A DNA stretch of 64,000 nucleotides from Chrysogorgia sp. JL179-B06 (taxonomy: Eukaryota > Cnidaria > Anthozoa > Scleralcyonacea > Chrysogorgiidae). Positions 54,139 through 64,000 of the stretch are shown here, one piece after another. Position 1 is the stretch's first letter; each line of letters opens with the position of its first letter. The DNA lies in contig JAYKKM010000414.1 in assembly GCA_035772405.1 (NCBI GenBank), positions 278,501 through 342,500 on the forward strand. The letters run 5' to 3'. The position numbers were made by a program, and so were the translations under genes. Under the pieces are notes generated by a model. It did not search any database, had not been told where the DNA came from, and saw only the letters and a list, made by a program, of their open reading frames with translations.

Positions 54139-55743
54139 ATGGCGTCAGCAGATTTCCTTGACAGATCTGCGGGTTTCCCTTTTAATTATTCATCCACTAC
54201 TTCACCTCGAAGAAGCGGAGAAACTAAATTAAACATCACGCGTCGCGATCATCATTGTCACGACCTCTCTTGTCTTTTTAATCCTCTTCACGCCAAAGAA
54301 GATCCTTTGGGGATAAAAAACTACGATCTACTTAGTTTTGGCCGCATCCCATTCATAATGTTCACCACAGCGGGTTATGGCCTCGGCTTTTCGAGGCGAG
54401 CGGACGAAGGATTAGGTGGCACTAGAAGGGGAAGCTTCCTCGGCATGAATCACCTACAGCTTACTGATCGTGGCAGCATCCAACTCATCGATGGCATCGA
54501 ACCATTTCACGCGGCTACCTCGGAGACGTTCGTGAGCGGGAGACGAGTGAAGATCATGATCCAGGGCGAGGTGTACGAAACTTTCGAGGAGACCTTGATG
54601 CGATTTCCAGACACGATGCTCGGCTCTCGTCGAAAACGCGAGCATTACGTTCCCGCCAAGGACGCGTTTGTCTTTGATAAAAGCGACAAGTTCGCCTTCA
54701 ACGCCATCCTTTTCTTCTACCAGTCCGGAGGGATCCTATCTCGTCCCAGCGACGTACCTTTCAACATCTTCGCCCGCGAGTTGCAGTTCTTTGGGCTCAC
54801 GGAGTATTTCCCGGATTGTTGGATTTTGAAAACGCTACCTCATGTAGCGGCGACTGAGTCAGCGTGGCATCAAGCGTTATGGCTGCTCTTCGAGGATCCA
54901 AAGAGCTCCCTCACCGCCCTCGTCATCTCTTGGATAACCTTCGCGTTCATCGTCATTACGACGGCTTTGTTTTGCTTCGAGACGACGCATGTTGGCCACC
55001 TCTTGTTGTGCGAAACGAACAATGGAACGGTGCCGTTAGACAGGGCGGCTTACTGCAACCAAAAGGTGGTGTGGATTGCGCTCGACAGCATTATTACCGC
55101 GTGGTTCTTTCTCGAATTCTTAGCGAGACTTGTCACCGCGCCGCAGAAACATCAATTCTTCTTCTCGTTTTTGGGTATCGTCGATTTTCTCTCCTTTGTG
55201 CCGTACTTTGGTATCGCACTCTTGGATGTCTGGTCTAGCGACCATCACGTCGTCGCCGTCTTCTTGCGCATGTTCCGTTTCATCAGAGTCGTCCGCGTGC
55301 TAAAGCTAGCCCATCACATCGAAGCGCTGCGTCTCCTTGGCTACACCATACACCAGTGTATGTACTTACTCGTCGGGCTCATTCTTCTCATATCAATCCT
55401 AACTATCACGCTGTCTTCGACGATTTACCTCGCCGAGAGGTCGTGTCTCACTTCGGAAATCCGCGGCACCCCGGACGCCGCCTGGTTTGTTGTCATTACT
55501 CTGACGAATGTCGGCTACGGCGATGTTGTCCCGAAGACGTTTCTCGGGAAGGTGCTCGGAGGTATTGCTGCTATGGTTAGTGTACTGGTCGTGTTCATTC
55601 TCCCCGCTCCCGTGTTGCTCAATCATTTCGAGCAGATTTATAACTTAAGGAAAGAAAGGCGGAAACGAAAAAAGACTGGGAAACTGTTCAACTTCAGACG
55701 TCGTTGTCGTAGTTGTTGTCACAGTGCTAGTTATGCTCCCTGA
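54139..55743 (+). CDS. Shaker-type (Kv1-like) voltage-gated K+ channel, intronless
   Basis: A single exon of 534 codons. The N-tail (1-130) is Ser/Arg-rich. Residues about 136-222 form the T1 tetramerisation domain (AFNAILFFYQSGGILSRPSD, ending VPFNIFARELQFFGL). S1 is about 258-280, S2 310-333, S3 343-365, and S4 about 375-392 with five charges at every third residue (R377, R380, R383, R386, K389). S5 is about 406-430, pore 445-462, S6 470-495 with a PAP hinge at 489-491 (Shaker PVP). The filter is TLTNVGYGD (454-462): Asn457 stands where Shaker has Thr442. Trp449 (Shaker W434) is kept. The channel sits in the plasma membrane of excitable cells and sets repolarisation. Lack of introns is seen in many animal Kv1 genes. 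Asn at the inner filter could alter or silence conduction, so a modifier subunit is possible. Confidence 0.93.
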   Translation: MASADFLDRSAGFPFNYSSTTSPRRSGETKLNITRRDHHCHDLSCLFNPLHAKEDPLGIKNYDLLSFGRIPFIMFTTAGYGLGFSRRADEGLGGTRRGSFLGMNHLQLTDRGSIQLIDGIEPFHAATSETFVSGRRVKIMIQGEVYETFEETLMRFPDTMLGSRRKREHYVPAKDAFVFDKSDKFAFNAILFFYQSGGILSRPSDVPFNIFARELQFFGLTEYFPDCWILKTLPHVAATESAWHQALWLLFEDPKSSLTALVISWITFAFIVITTALFCFETTHVGHLLLCETNNGTVPLDRAAYCNQKVVWIALDSIITAWFFLEFLARLVTAPQKHQFFFSFLGIVDFLSFVPYFGIALLDVWSSDHHVVAVFLRMFRFIRVVRVLKLAHHIEALRLLGYTIHQCMYLLVGLILLISILTITLSSTIYLAERSCLTSEIRGTPDAAWFVVITLTNVGYGDVVPKTFLGKVLGGIAAMVSVLVVFILPAPVLLNHFEQIYNLRKERRKRKKTGKLFNFRRRCRSCCHSASYAP

Positions 55744-56032
55744 TGAGAAACAAGTTGAAAGAAGAAAAAAACACTGAATTTTTCTTCTACCCTACTATCT
55801 CGTCCTTGCTCTTATCACAACCTTTAGATATTTATCTGATATTTATAGTGTTAAATATTGGTTCTTATTATACCCTCATATAACCCACCAATCACCTGTC
55901 TCTATTACCATCACCCGGCAGCCCAATACTTTACGATAGGACAGCAACATATTGAACAACAACCTTTTGACTGTTTACGTGCGAAGAAACATCTTTGTGT
56001 TAAGATATTTTGTTCGATATAATAAAACACCT

Positions 56033-56168
56033 ATTGGATTCATCTTCGCCCAATATTACAAAATATTTAAGTCTCGATTTGCAATATCAGGCTCGCGACC
56101 TTCGGTCTCGCCCAATATTGAATTCTCGACTTAAATATTTTGTAATATTGGGCTCAGAAGAATCCAAT
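56033..56168. mobile_element. MITE, 136 bp, 3' of the Kv gene
   Basis: Arms ATTGGATTCATCTTCGCCCA and its near inverse ending AAGAATCCAAT, with ACAAAATATTTAAGTC/GACTTAAATATTTTGT inside. AATAAA at 56021 lies just before it and may serve the Kv transcript. Confidence 0.75.
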
Positions 56169-56551
56169 AAGTAATAATATATAGTATGAGATCATTACAA
56201 TATTCTAAGGAAGTTCAAGTTTCTGTTACTGTTTATAAACATGAAAATATGTCTATCTAAAATATTATTTAACAAAAGGTGACAATGTCATTGGACAAGC
56301 AATCTCTGTTTTATATTGTATCACTATTATTATAACCATAGACATTAAACACTGATTTATATTATTTTATTTTGTTTTAAAATTTGTACCCGATATTTAT
56401 AATGCAACAAAAAATCTTACCCAAATTTTTACCGCCAAAAATTTGGCTTACGCAACCCATTTCTCTTCGAACCCCAGCCATAAATAAGGAACTGTCCCTA
56501 TAATGCAGCCATCGTGGGATGGGATAGGAAAGATGGGAAAGGATTTGGTCC

Positions 56552-56800
56552 TTTGAAACATGGTTAGATGATCTAGTTACCGACGCTGGAATGTCTATTC
56601 CTGGTTATCGTATTTTTCGGAAAGACAGAGGAGATGAATGTGGTGGAGTTGCTATCTATGTTAAAAATGATCTCCCTATCGAGCGCAGATTTGATCTTGA
56701 GACCTCTGATATTGAGGGAATATGGCTTGAAGTAATTCTTCCTAAAACATCCAGTTTCTTTCTTGGACCACTCACGTTAACTATATCTCAGATCGAGTAG
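56552..56800 (+). pseudogene. LINE endonuclease fragment
   Basis: Translation ETWLDDLVTDAGMSIPGYRI then GGVAIYVKNDLPIERR and IEGIWLEVILP matches the middle of APE-type endonucleases of non-LTR retrotransposons (GGGVxxYV...IExxW). It stops at about 56800; the hAT element begins 36 bp later. Confidence 0.8.
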
Positions 56801-57133
56801 CTAAAAGATGAGGGATGCTCCGGCGTATACGAAGTCAGGCACGTAGCTACGGGGGGGCCACGGCCCCCCCAAAAGTTTTTCTCGCCCCCCCAACAGAAAT
56901 TTGGGAAGTGTTCGTTATAGTTAATAGACGCGAATTTACTTCAACTGCATGGTCAAAACCATGTTGAGATTCCCGGAAAGCATACAACCGTACGTAGTAC
57001 GTACTCTCAATAATAACTTCATGTTAGCCTGCGAGCCGTCTCTCCTGTGTATGGCGTCCAAATAGGGACGCAGCCTTCTGATTGGCTTAGGTGTTAATGC
57101 GGACGTATTAATAAATGCTCGAATGATACAATA

Positions 57134-57345
57134 TGGCGGAGAGAAGCAGTGATGGTATAGAAAGAGTTATCAGAGAATGATCGTATAAATTCGATGTTTC
57201 TATCCAGCTAAAATATGAGCAGCGGATGTCATTAACTAGTTTGCTTAATGTATCCGACATTCTTGTTGTATTAGTTACAACAGGTTACGGCAAAAGTTTG
57301 ATATTTCAGCTTCTTGTCCTTCTCTCTTGGATGTTGTCGTTTGTT
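57134..57345 (+). pseudogene. RecQ-like helicase N-terminal fragment in the hAT element
   Basis: One frame reads MAERSSDGIERVIRE, then a stop, then YEQRMSLTSLLNVSDILVVL and TTGYGKSLIFQLLVLLSW. The xTGxGKS Walker A followed by LIFQLL fits RecQ-type helicases (usually PTGFGKSLIFQ). No later helicase motifs follow. Either transposon cargo or a captured host fragment. Confidence 0.65.
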
Positions 57346-58029
57346 ACTTTGTTTTTTACTTTGGCTGTTGTCGTTTGTTACTTTCTCACGGTTGAGTGAA
57401 ATTTAAAACTCGCGTTGCGATGTAAAGATGGTTTGAAATTTAGACAGGAAGTCACGCTCATTGTTAGGAAACTCGTTCGATTTTGATATATATAGGCACT
57501 GAATTTCTGCTAAAAATGTTATCGAAAGACCCGGCGCTTGTTATTTGTTGTCAATGCTACATATATGTTCATTGTGCTTCACATAGGCTTAACTAGTGTT
57601 AGCTGCAACTGCTGAACGACATCCTCTGATCAAATCTTTCTTTGATACATTGGATTTGTCGTATTCGTTCATGAATGGAACAAAGCGCCATGCATGCAGC
57701 TTTCTTAGACATCCAGCATGAGCGCTATCCCAACGCGCAAGCTCTTGAACTTGCACGTAGCATGAGCGCTATCCCAACGCGCAAGCTTGCACGTTCATGT
57801 TTCTGCGTCGGTTTGATTGCATTCTTGATACTTTACAAGTCTATAGCAGCTAAATATTTGTTAGGTACTGACAAACTAAAAATTTGTGACCCTCTTAGTT
57901 TTCTTTGGTAAGCTGTATGATTACACTGAATTTTGCACCAAATATTTTCAAAAGTCAACAGAAACTGTTTCTTCTTGTCTGATATTGCTTGCCGACCTGA
58001 GGGTTTAAGGTTGGTCAATTTCTAGTTTG

Positions 58030-58630
58030 ACAAGGTTATCGAATATGCTAAAGAGTTGTCCGACAAATATGTAATCGAAAATTTCGATATAAGAAGCACA
58101 ATCAGACAATGGCGTCTTCCGGAAAGGTTACATTACTGTAACCAACCCCAAAACAACAAAGGTCCTAACCCTAACCCCCCGCCTAACGAGTTTTACGCCT
58201 AACGAGTTTTCTAACCCTAACGCGTCTAACGAGCTTTAGTCGGGAGCCATTCCTGTCTCTAGCCGAAGTAGGAAAGGTTGAGAGACGCGTATCTAACTAG
58301 CTCTGTTGGACACCCAAACGTATCCAACTTTGAAGAGCTTTCAATTTTGTTACGCCAAAATGTAGGCGAGATCTTAGCAGAATTGGATGCCCGTTTTGGT
58401 ACTGATCAATCTGGCATCATGAGGGCTGCTGCTTGTTCCTTACCAAATTCTCAAAACCCCCGTTTCTTAACAAACAGGAACTGAATACGCTATCTGAACT
58501 GTATGCAATAGACATCAAAGATTGTGAAATAGAAGTTTTCCGTTCGTTTATTGTTCGGCAAGATGAATCTCAGCTAGATACTTTGATCGATGATGTACTG
58601 GATGTCATTGACAAAGATATCTTTCCCTGA
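58030..58630 (+). pseudogene. hAT transposase remnants (ZMYM1-like)
   Basis: EYAKELSDKYVIENFDIRST lies at about 58040. An unrelated CCCTAAC-type block interrupts at 58130-58245. Then SNFEELSILLRQNVGEILAE, LDARFGTDQSGIMRAAACSL and, frame-shifted, LSELYAIDIKDCEIEVFRSF. These resemble the region before the hAT dimerisation domain in ZMYM1-like transposases. The dimerisation box itself is not found. Confidence 0.55.
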
Positions 58631-59259
58631 TGTTCACAACTTATATCATATTCTTGTGACTATCCCTCAGACGTCGTGAAAGGTTGAGCTAATGTTCTCA
58701 TCTGTGAAGAGAATAAAAACTCGTTTGCGCTCACAAATGACCATTGTCTATGCGTCTCAATAATCTTGTGCTCTTATGTCTATGACTTATATATTGAAAA
58801 AGATATTACGGACTCGCTTTGCTACAGTGATGTATAATTGAACACTTTAAGCAGATGAAGCACCAACGCTTTCTTCTGTAATGTCAGTTGTTATCCCTGA
58901 ATTGAGTTTATTGTGATGGCATCCTAATTTATAACTGCTTTTACTTTATTACATTCTATATACTGTAGACCAGCATAGGGTTCCCTAGCTTAGTAACTAG
59001 CTGGTCCTGAAGTTATGAACTAAAAAGTTGTAGTTACTTAAAATAAAAGTTGTAGTTAGTGAGTTTGGTTATTCCATTTTTATAAAAACATTTTGAGCAT
59101 CTGTATTTACAGCATCTGTAAGGAAAGAGGGCGGGTCGTACTTATTCTAAGAAATTAACTTTTCAAAAATATTTATCCCTGCACTTGCCCCCCCGAAATA
59201 AATCTTGCCCTTTTGAATTTCTTACTCTAGCTACGTGCCTGTACGAAGTACCGTAGAAT

Positions 59260-60700
59260 CTCGAAAATCTCGAAATTAGCCGGGGCGGCTTACTTTCGGA
59301 GGGCGCTTACTTTCGGAGGGCGCTTACTTTCGGGTTGTCATTTTTATCATCGGCCAAGTTTTAACCATTACTGTACATTTTGCACAACGTTTCAAAGCTT
59401 TGTTTTATTTTGATTAAATTACATAAGAGTTGTTACTTATTATCTAATGCTAATAATTTACCGCACTGGCGTACTCGATACCGAATATTCAGATAACGAA
59501 ATGGAAGAGGACGTCTGAACGATGACAAAGACAAACTTATAACTACTGTCTGAAATTCCTGAATCTTTGATATTACTGTTTTATACATGTTTTAAATCAT
59601 GCCATTACGTTTATACAATAGTTATAGACATCGGAATATAATATAAAATATCCACTTAGACTATTTGGAAACAAATTATATAAATTGTAGGTCTTTGATA
59701 TCCCTCATAGCCTGCGAGTAGGCAAATTGGCCGGGTAAACAAATGAAAGTACTGGGGCGGATCTGAAATAGCCTCCACCGACTTTCGTCTGTCGTCCGCC
59801 ATCTTTATTTTTTGGAACTAATTTCCGGGCGTCTAGTGCGACTTGTCCCTGAGACATGTTTCACGAGTAAAGCCGGTTTTCCACTTCACCATTTCGCTCA
59901 CCGCTAGCGAAATATTTCCACAATGACATCATCATTTTTTTCAGTTCAGTCATCGGCGAAATGTTTCTCTAGCGGCGAGCGAAATGGTGAAGTGGAAAAC
60001 GGACTTTTAATATGCTGCAACATGTCGCCTAGTGCACATTCCGACCTGTATTATCATTGTTAACAATCTGTAACAGTGTCGATGGCTGATCAATGCTTAG
60101 AGTCTGGCTGCTATTAATAGCTCAAAAAGCGGACAAACAAACCAAATTTGACTCACAAATGATAGCAAATGAGCTATTTTCTTTTGTTATGGCCGCAAGA
60201 ATTATGGGTAAAAGCGGACAAACATCGATACTGACGTCATCTCGACGGAGCGCTATTGACAACATTGTTCACAGTTCGCAACACAAGGTTCAGTACGTTT
60301 TACGCGCGTGTATGAGACATGTACATTCAAAATAAGCAATTCACTGGTACCACATGAGAAAGCAGAACAAAATAGTGACACTTTGCTTGTATATACCCTG
60401 GCTATTTGTCTGTATAAAGTCCGATATAATCCTAGTGGCTAGTATACTAAGGTCCTTGAGGTCCTTGACTTTGTATAAACAAGCCATTGATGTGCAATAT
60501 TGTATCAACTATAGCTTAAGTTTGGCAGGTGGAAAACATTCTTAATTGAAATCGAGTGTTTTCTACGATAACTCGTGCATATAGGTATAAAACAATAGTA
60601 AAACATGCTTTTAAAAGAGCAGGGTATTTTACCAAGAACTAAAACATAACTCGTTACTTTTATTATTCAGCCGGAGCCAGTGGCTTTAATGTATATATTT
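59260..60700. other. Spacer with a small MITE
   Basis: Tandem GGGCGCTTACTTTCGGA (17 bp, three imperfect copies) at 59296-59335. A MITE lies at 59868-60010 (arms TTTTCCACTTCACCATTTCG and inverse). No supported gene; short open frames at 60093-60545 have no recognisable content. Confidence 0.5.
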
Positions 60701-61084
60701 CATGTTAAATAACCTATTTAGCAAACCCATTATGAACGTTTTGCGTCAACTGTGGGTGTAGATTTTGACGATTAGACCCATTTCCTGTCCACGAGTTTAA
60801 TTTCATTGTCCATATGATAAATGAAACATTACACGGAAGATCAAAGATATGAATTTTATGTTCTTGTGGTAAAAACAATGTCTCATGCACTCGTTCGCTG
60901 CGCCGTTCAGATATTGTTCTTGAGTGCACTCTCGGACATAATATCCTGCATACTTTCTCATCACCGCGTACGTAAGTACTCCCCTGTTTATATTGTTCTA
61001 CTCACTTGTTCCAAAATAAGTACGAGTTAATTACCGAGAATGAAGGATGTATGATGTATACAACCCCGCTGTATTAACTGACTT

Positions 61085-61205
61085 ATTTCATTCATGATTG
61101 ATGAGGTTTTCCGACAACGTTTTGTCTATTTTTCCATTTGGACAAACATTTCCCCAGTTTTTTCTTCATTTTTTTATCTAATTAGTATTCATATAGGGCT
61201 GTCTA
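61085..61205. repeat. Repeat shared with 48150-48275
   Basis: TTCATGATTGATGAGGTTTTC..TTGTCTATTT..ATCTAATTAGTATTCATA matches 48150-48275. The final 25 bp (TCTAATTAGTATTCATATAG) is duplicated just before the LINE tail; the matching continuation (ACCGACTCAATCATGAAATA) resumes at 61688. Confidence 0.7.
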
Positions 61206-61620
61206 ATTATCTAATTAGTATTCATATAGGCCATGACTGTGGAGCTGAATAATAGACTGGAGAGGACACGGATGGTGCGGTGGATGTGTGGCGTATCACT
61301 GAGGGATAGAGTGTCTAGTGAGGAGCTGAGAGAAAGAATGGGTATTGAATCGGTGTCTGACGTGGTAAAGAGGAGCCGATTAAGGTGGCTGGGACATGTG
61401 CTGCGGAAAGATGATGGTGACTGGGTGAAGAGGTGTATGTCGCTTGAGGTTGATGGTGCAAGAGGAAGGCCAAGGATGACATGGAGCCAGGTAGTGGAGA
61501 GGGATATGAGAGAGAGTGGGCTAAAGAGGGAAGATGCACATGATCGTGGAAAGTGGAGGAAACTGTCGTGGGGAACCACCGGCCAACCCCTGCGTAAGCG
61601 GGGAAAACGGCCGTAAAACT
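61206..61620 (+). pseudogene. LINE C-terminal fragment (RTE-like)
   Basis: A clean frame of 127 codons (61233-61616): RMVRWMCGVSLRDRVSSEEL, then SRLRWLGHVLRKDD, GRPRMTWSQVVERDMRESGL and RGKWRKLSWG. The RxRWxGHVxR...RPRxTW arrangement is the usual end of RTE/BovB-like reverse-transcriptase proteins. It is intact but lacks the RT core; inserted into the repeat at 61085-61205/61640-61700. Confidence 0.75.
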
Positions 61621-61799
61621 TCTGTTGTTGTTTTGTTTGTATAGGGCTGTATGCTATATTATACATCCCGCGGTACATCAAAGAAAACCGACTCAATCAT
61701 GAAATAAACATTCTTATTGCATACAAGTCTTGAGTTTCACTTTAGTAGAGTGGACATTTTGAACGATACATGGGCGGCCAAAGCTAAAAGGGTTGACTA

Positions 61800-61960
61800 A
61801 CCTAACCTGGATCAGGTGCGAAAAATGCAACATCAAGGCCTTCCGCAAAAAATTTGCAACATCGCAAGGTCTAGCCTGCGAATGCAGCCGCCTGTTTCGT
61901 TCGCAGGCTAGGTTTGGTCTTAAAATGTATATATTTCAACACTCGAAATTTTCCTTTATA
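61800..61960 (+). mobile_element. SINE family A, rearranged
   Basis: AAAAATGCAACATCAAGGCC, then GGTTTGGTCTTAAAATGTAT and CAACACTCGAAATTTTCC, with a palindromic TAGCCTGCGAA..TTCGCAGGCTA insert. Confidence 0.6.
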
Positions 61961-62156
61961 TATTTTCCTTTATATATATATATATACCAAGACAAATTTT
62001 CGGATAAATGTTTGCTAAGGATAAAAGAGTGTTCAATACTGTAAACGGTAGGTATATGCGGCAGTTTACCACCTTTTCACTTTGCTATATATATATATAT
62101 TTATTTATAGATTATCACCCGATTATATATATATATATAATATATATATATGCGGT

Positions 62157-62345
62157 AAACTTAAAAACTTTATTGTCGCTACTCGGAGTTTCACGCTTTA
62201 CACGAAAAGAAACTCCGAGTAGCGACAATAAAGTTTTTAAGTTTACCAAGAATTTAGTGACGAGATACTGACGTTTCGAGCGGAGCCCTTCATCAGAGTA
62301 ACTGTCTTACTCTGATGAAGGGCAGTTTACCACCTTTTCACTTTG
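62157..62345. ncRNA. Hairpin repeat with minus-strand hammerhead-like motif
   Basis: 62157-62247 is a hairpin with 38-bp arms (AAACTTAAAAACTTTATTGT and inverse). Next, 62264-62300 read on minus gives TTACT-CTGATGA-AGGGCTCCGCTC-GAAACGTC-AGTAT, the same core as at 42831. A third partial copy (CTCTGATGAAGGGCAG) follows at 62310. Confidence 0.5.
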
Positions 62346-62403
62346 CTATATATTCAAAACACTGTCTACGCAGCACTTTACTTTTATATATATATAGGGT
62401 GAT

Positions 62404-62531
<128 letters not shown>

Positions 62532-62549
62532 TTGGACTTTGGGGTTAGG

Positions 62550-62985
62550 ACCAGTGTTCGCCAATAACGAAGTAAATTTACTTTGTTACTTTACTTAAGT
62601 AAAAAAAATACTCGGTCCACTCTATCCATCCACTGGAGATCTAGAGTGGAGAAATCGCGTGAAGTTGGTTTTGCATGTGCACGTGATTGCATGCAACTGT
62701 TGAGTTGGCGCCGCCAAACTAAATCAGCGCCCAGATTAAAGTACAGTACCAGATTATCAATTGTCATGTTGGTTAGTGGTTCGAGAATATATAGTTTGTT
62801 TCAGAGGTACTTTTCTGGAATATTTTTTGCCATATACTACTAAAGTAAGATTTTCCGGCCATACTTTTACTTTTACTTAAGTAAAATTTTCCGGCCATAC
62901 TTTTACTTTTACTTAAGTATAAATTGAAGAGTTACTTTTTACTTTTACTTAAGTACAAAATATCAGTACTTTGCTGAACCAGTGT
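62550..62985. mobile_element. Non-autonomous element rich in ACTTTTACTTAAGTA
   Basis: The sequence between two ACCAGTGTT direct repeats (62550, 62978) has repeated TTTACTTAAGTAAA and CCGGCCATACTTTTAC phrases. The 9-bp direct repeat could be a target duplication with a shared base; the superfamily is uncertain. Confidence 0.4.
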
Positions 62986-63069
62986 TTTGAATTCGGGATA
63001 TTTATATGAAACGTCAAAATATATTTAAAGATGTTGGCTGACGTTTCATATATAGTATCCCGAATTCAA
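62986..63069. repeat. 84-bp hairpin
   Basis: TTGAATTCGGGATA..TATGAAACGTCA and its inverse TGACGTTTCATATA..TATCCCGAATTCAA. Confidence 0.8.
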
Positions 63070-63283
63070 CTAACCCTAACTCTTACGATAATGCTTTATT
63101 TTAGAAATATAGCATTTTAATTTGAAATTTTACTACCGATAGTCTGACGTCATTTCGAGATTTATATATGGAACTTTACCCAGGATGTTATTCTTCGTAT
63201 TCATGTTTTATTTAGTTTACCAAAGGTTTGGCCGGCTGATGACGTATTTTGTATTAACTTCTTTTTCGGATTTGTATAGGGGC

Positions 63284-63770
63284 AGATAAGACGCAAAAAT
63301 CATTTATCCCAATTTGAGCTTTATCTAGAAGTGCATTCGAAATAATAAGCAAGAATAGCGGTCTTACTTTGTCAATGTCTTATCTTGTTCCAGAGATATT
63401 TAAGTTTTTAAAAGCTGCAAATGAGACGCATATTAACGTCATCTACTCACTCAAATTCTAAAAATAAGGAATATCTTTGGAGATAGCGGCTAGATTGTGC
63501 TGAAACGTTCCAGATGTATGCTACTATAAGAATGGTATACACTACACTGTATATCGTTAAAACTTTATATATTTTCATTTTAGGGATTTCCTTTAGTTTA
63601 AATTAAGGATTAGATGATGTCATAAATTCATTTGCATCTTTCAAAAACTTGAATATCTCTGGAACAACATAAGATATTGACTAAGTAAGAACGCTATTAT
63701 TTCTCATTTTTTGAGCACTAATAGCTAAAAAAAAAATTGGATATAACGATTTTACGTCTTACTATCACCA
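63284..63770. mobile_element. Foldback MITE, about 490 bp
   Basis: Arms of about 190 bp, imperfect: AAGACGCAAAAATCATTTAT..CTTGTTCCAGAGATATTTAA.. and the inverse TTGAATATCTCTGGAACAAC..TTTTACGTCTTA. No coding content. The remainder to 64000 shows nothing recognisable. Confidence 0.7.
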
Positions 63771-64000
63771 GAGAACTCAGCACCAGAGAGAGTTGCTCAG
63801 TTTCGGCCGTTAATATAAGATTCCATTCTGTTCAATAACATGTTCACTGTTTTGGCAGATATAGTTCTGAGTAATTGTTGCTGCCTCGTTATGGGACTCA
63901 TTGCCACCAGCATATCTTAGATTTTCTGATTTATTACAGTCATATTAATTTGACATATATATTTATAGCTGTGTTGTTATTGTATATATGATCATTTGTG

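Larger units (their letters stand above)
56828..59249. mobile_element. hAT DNA transposon, 2.4 kb, defective
   Basis: The element spans 56836-59241 with inverted ends CAGGCACGTAGCTA / TAGCTACGTGCCTG and an exact 8-bp target duplication TACGAAGT (56828-56835, 59242-59249). Inside are fragments of coding sequence: a RecQ-like helicase start (57195-57340), a transposase piece with ELSDKYVIENFDIRSTIRQW (about 58045), and two ZMYM1/hAT-like pieces (58278-58630). All are broken by stops and shifts. The ends also hold GGGGGGGCCACGGCCCCCCC. Confidence 0.85.

Noticed and set aside
54864..55580. Alternative frames within the Kv channel exon
   Set aside because: Shadows of the 534-codon channel frame, without recognisable domains.
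60093..60545. Two small plus-strand frames
   Set aside because: No domain, no splice partners and no codon pattern beyond chance length.

Overview
This is metazoan nuclear DNA, most likely from a cnidarian and probably an anthozoan. That is inferred from gene types and repeats; no species can be named from sequence alone. The genes are intron-rich with canonical GT-AG junctions, and their introns and spacers are packed with tRNA-derived SINEs, LINE tails, foldback/MITE elements and very long micro- and minisatellites. No bacterial or viral operon structure is seen.

Five protein genes can be modelled from splice sites whose reading phases all agree. (1) TMEM18 on +, 5 exons, 3968-7035, 162 aa. 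(2) A DMRT gene of the DMRT4/5 (DMRTA) type on -, 2 coding exons, 11793-8637, 376 aa, with a DM domain, a DMA domain and a C-terminal CxxC-CxxC zinc ribbon. (3) A Pax gene on +, 4 coding exons, 21579-26640, 627 aa, with a complete paired domain but no octapeptide or homeodomain, and a long Asn/Gly/Ile-rich tail. (4) An SLC18B1-like major-facilitator transporter on +, 16 exons, 29097-47338, 483 aa. (5) An intronless Shaker-type (Kv1-like) potassium channel on +, 54139-55743, 534 aa, with Asn in place of the usual Thr of the TVGYG filter. A weaker three-exon small gene is possible at 15518-16135.

Region by region: 1-3.9 kb holds degenerate telomere-like repeats, a SINE, a TTAA-flanked element and a 1.65-kb palindrome. 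3.9-12 kb holds TMEM18 and DMRT facing each other (convergent). 12-21.5 kb is repeat-rich, with a 1.1-kb 17-bp minisatellite inside transposon ends and a TTAA-flanked foldback. 21.5-27.5 kb is Pax, with 20-bp minisatellites in two introns and downstream. 29-47.4 kb is the transporter; its introns carry a very young 823-bp copia-type LTR element, a hAT MITE, LINE pieces, a decayed Penelope-like retroelement and 1.2 kb of CCATACCACAC-type repeat. 47.4-54 kb and 55.8-64 kb are mostly transposon debris, including a Crypton-like relic, a 172-bp tandem repeat, a 2.4-kb hAT element with a perfect 8-bp target duplication, and several hammerhead-ribozyme-like motifs.

The genes do not form a pathway: two are developmental transcription factors, two are membrane transport proteins and one is a small nuclear-envelope protein. 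The most unusual signals are the hammerhead-like motifs in dispersed repeats, the Asn-substituted K+ filter, the zinc ribbon on DMRT, the homeodomain-less Pax, the intact mini-copia element, and four unrelated minisatellites that all have a 20-bp unit.
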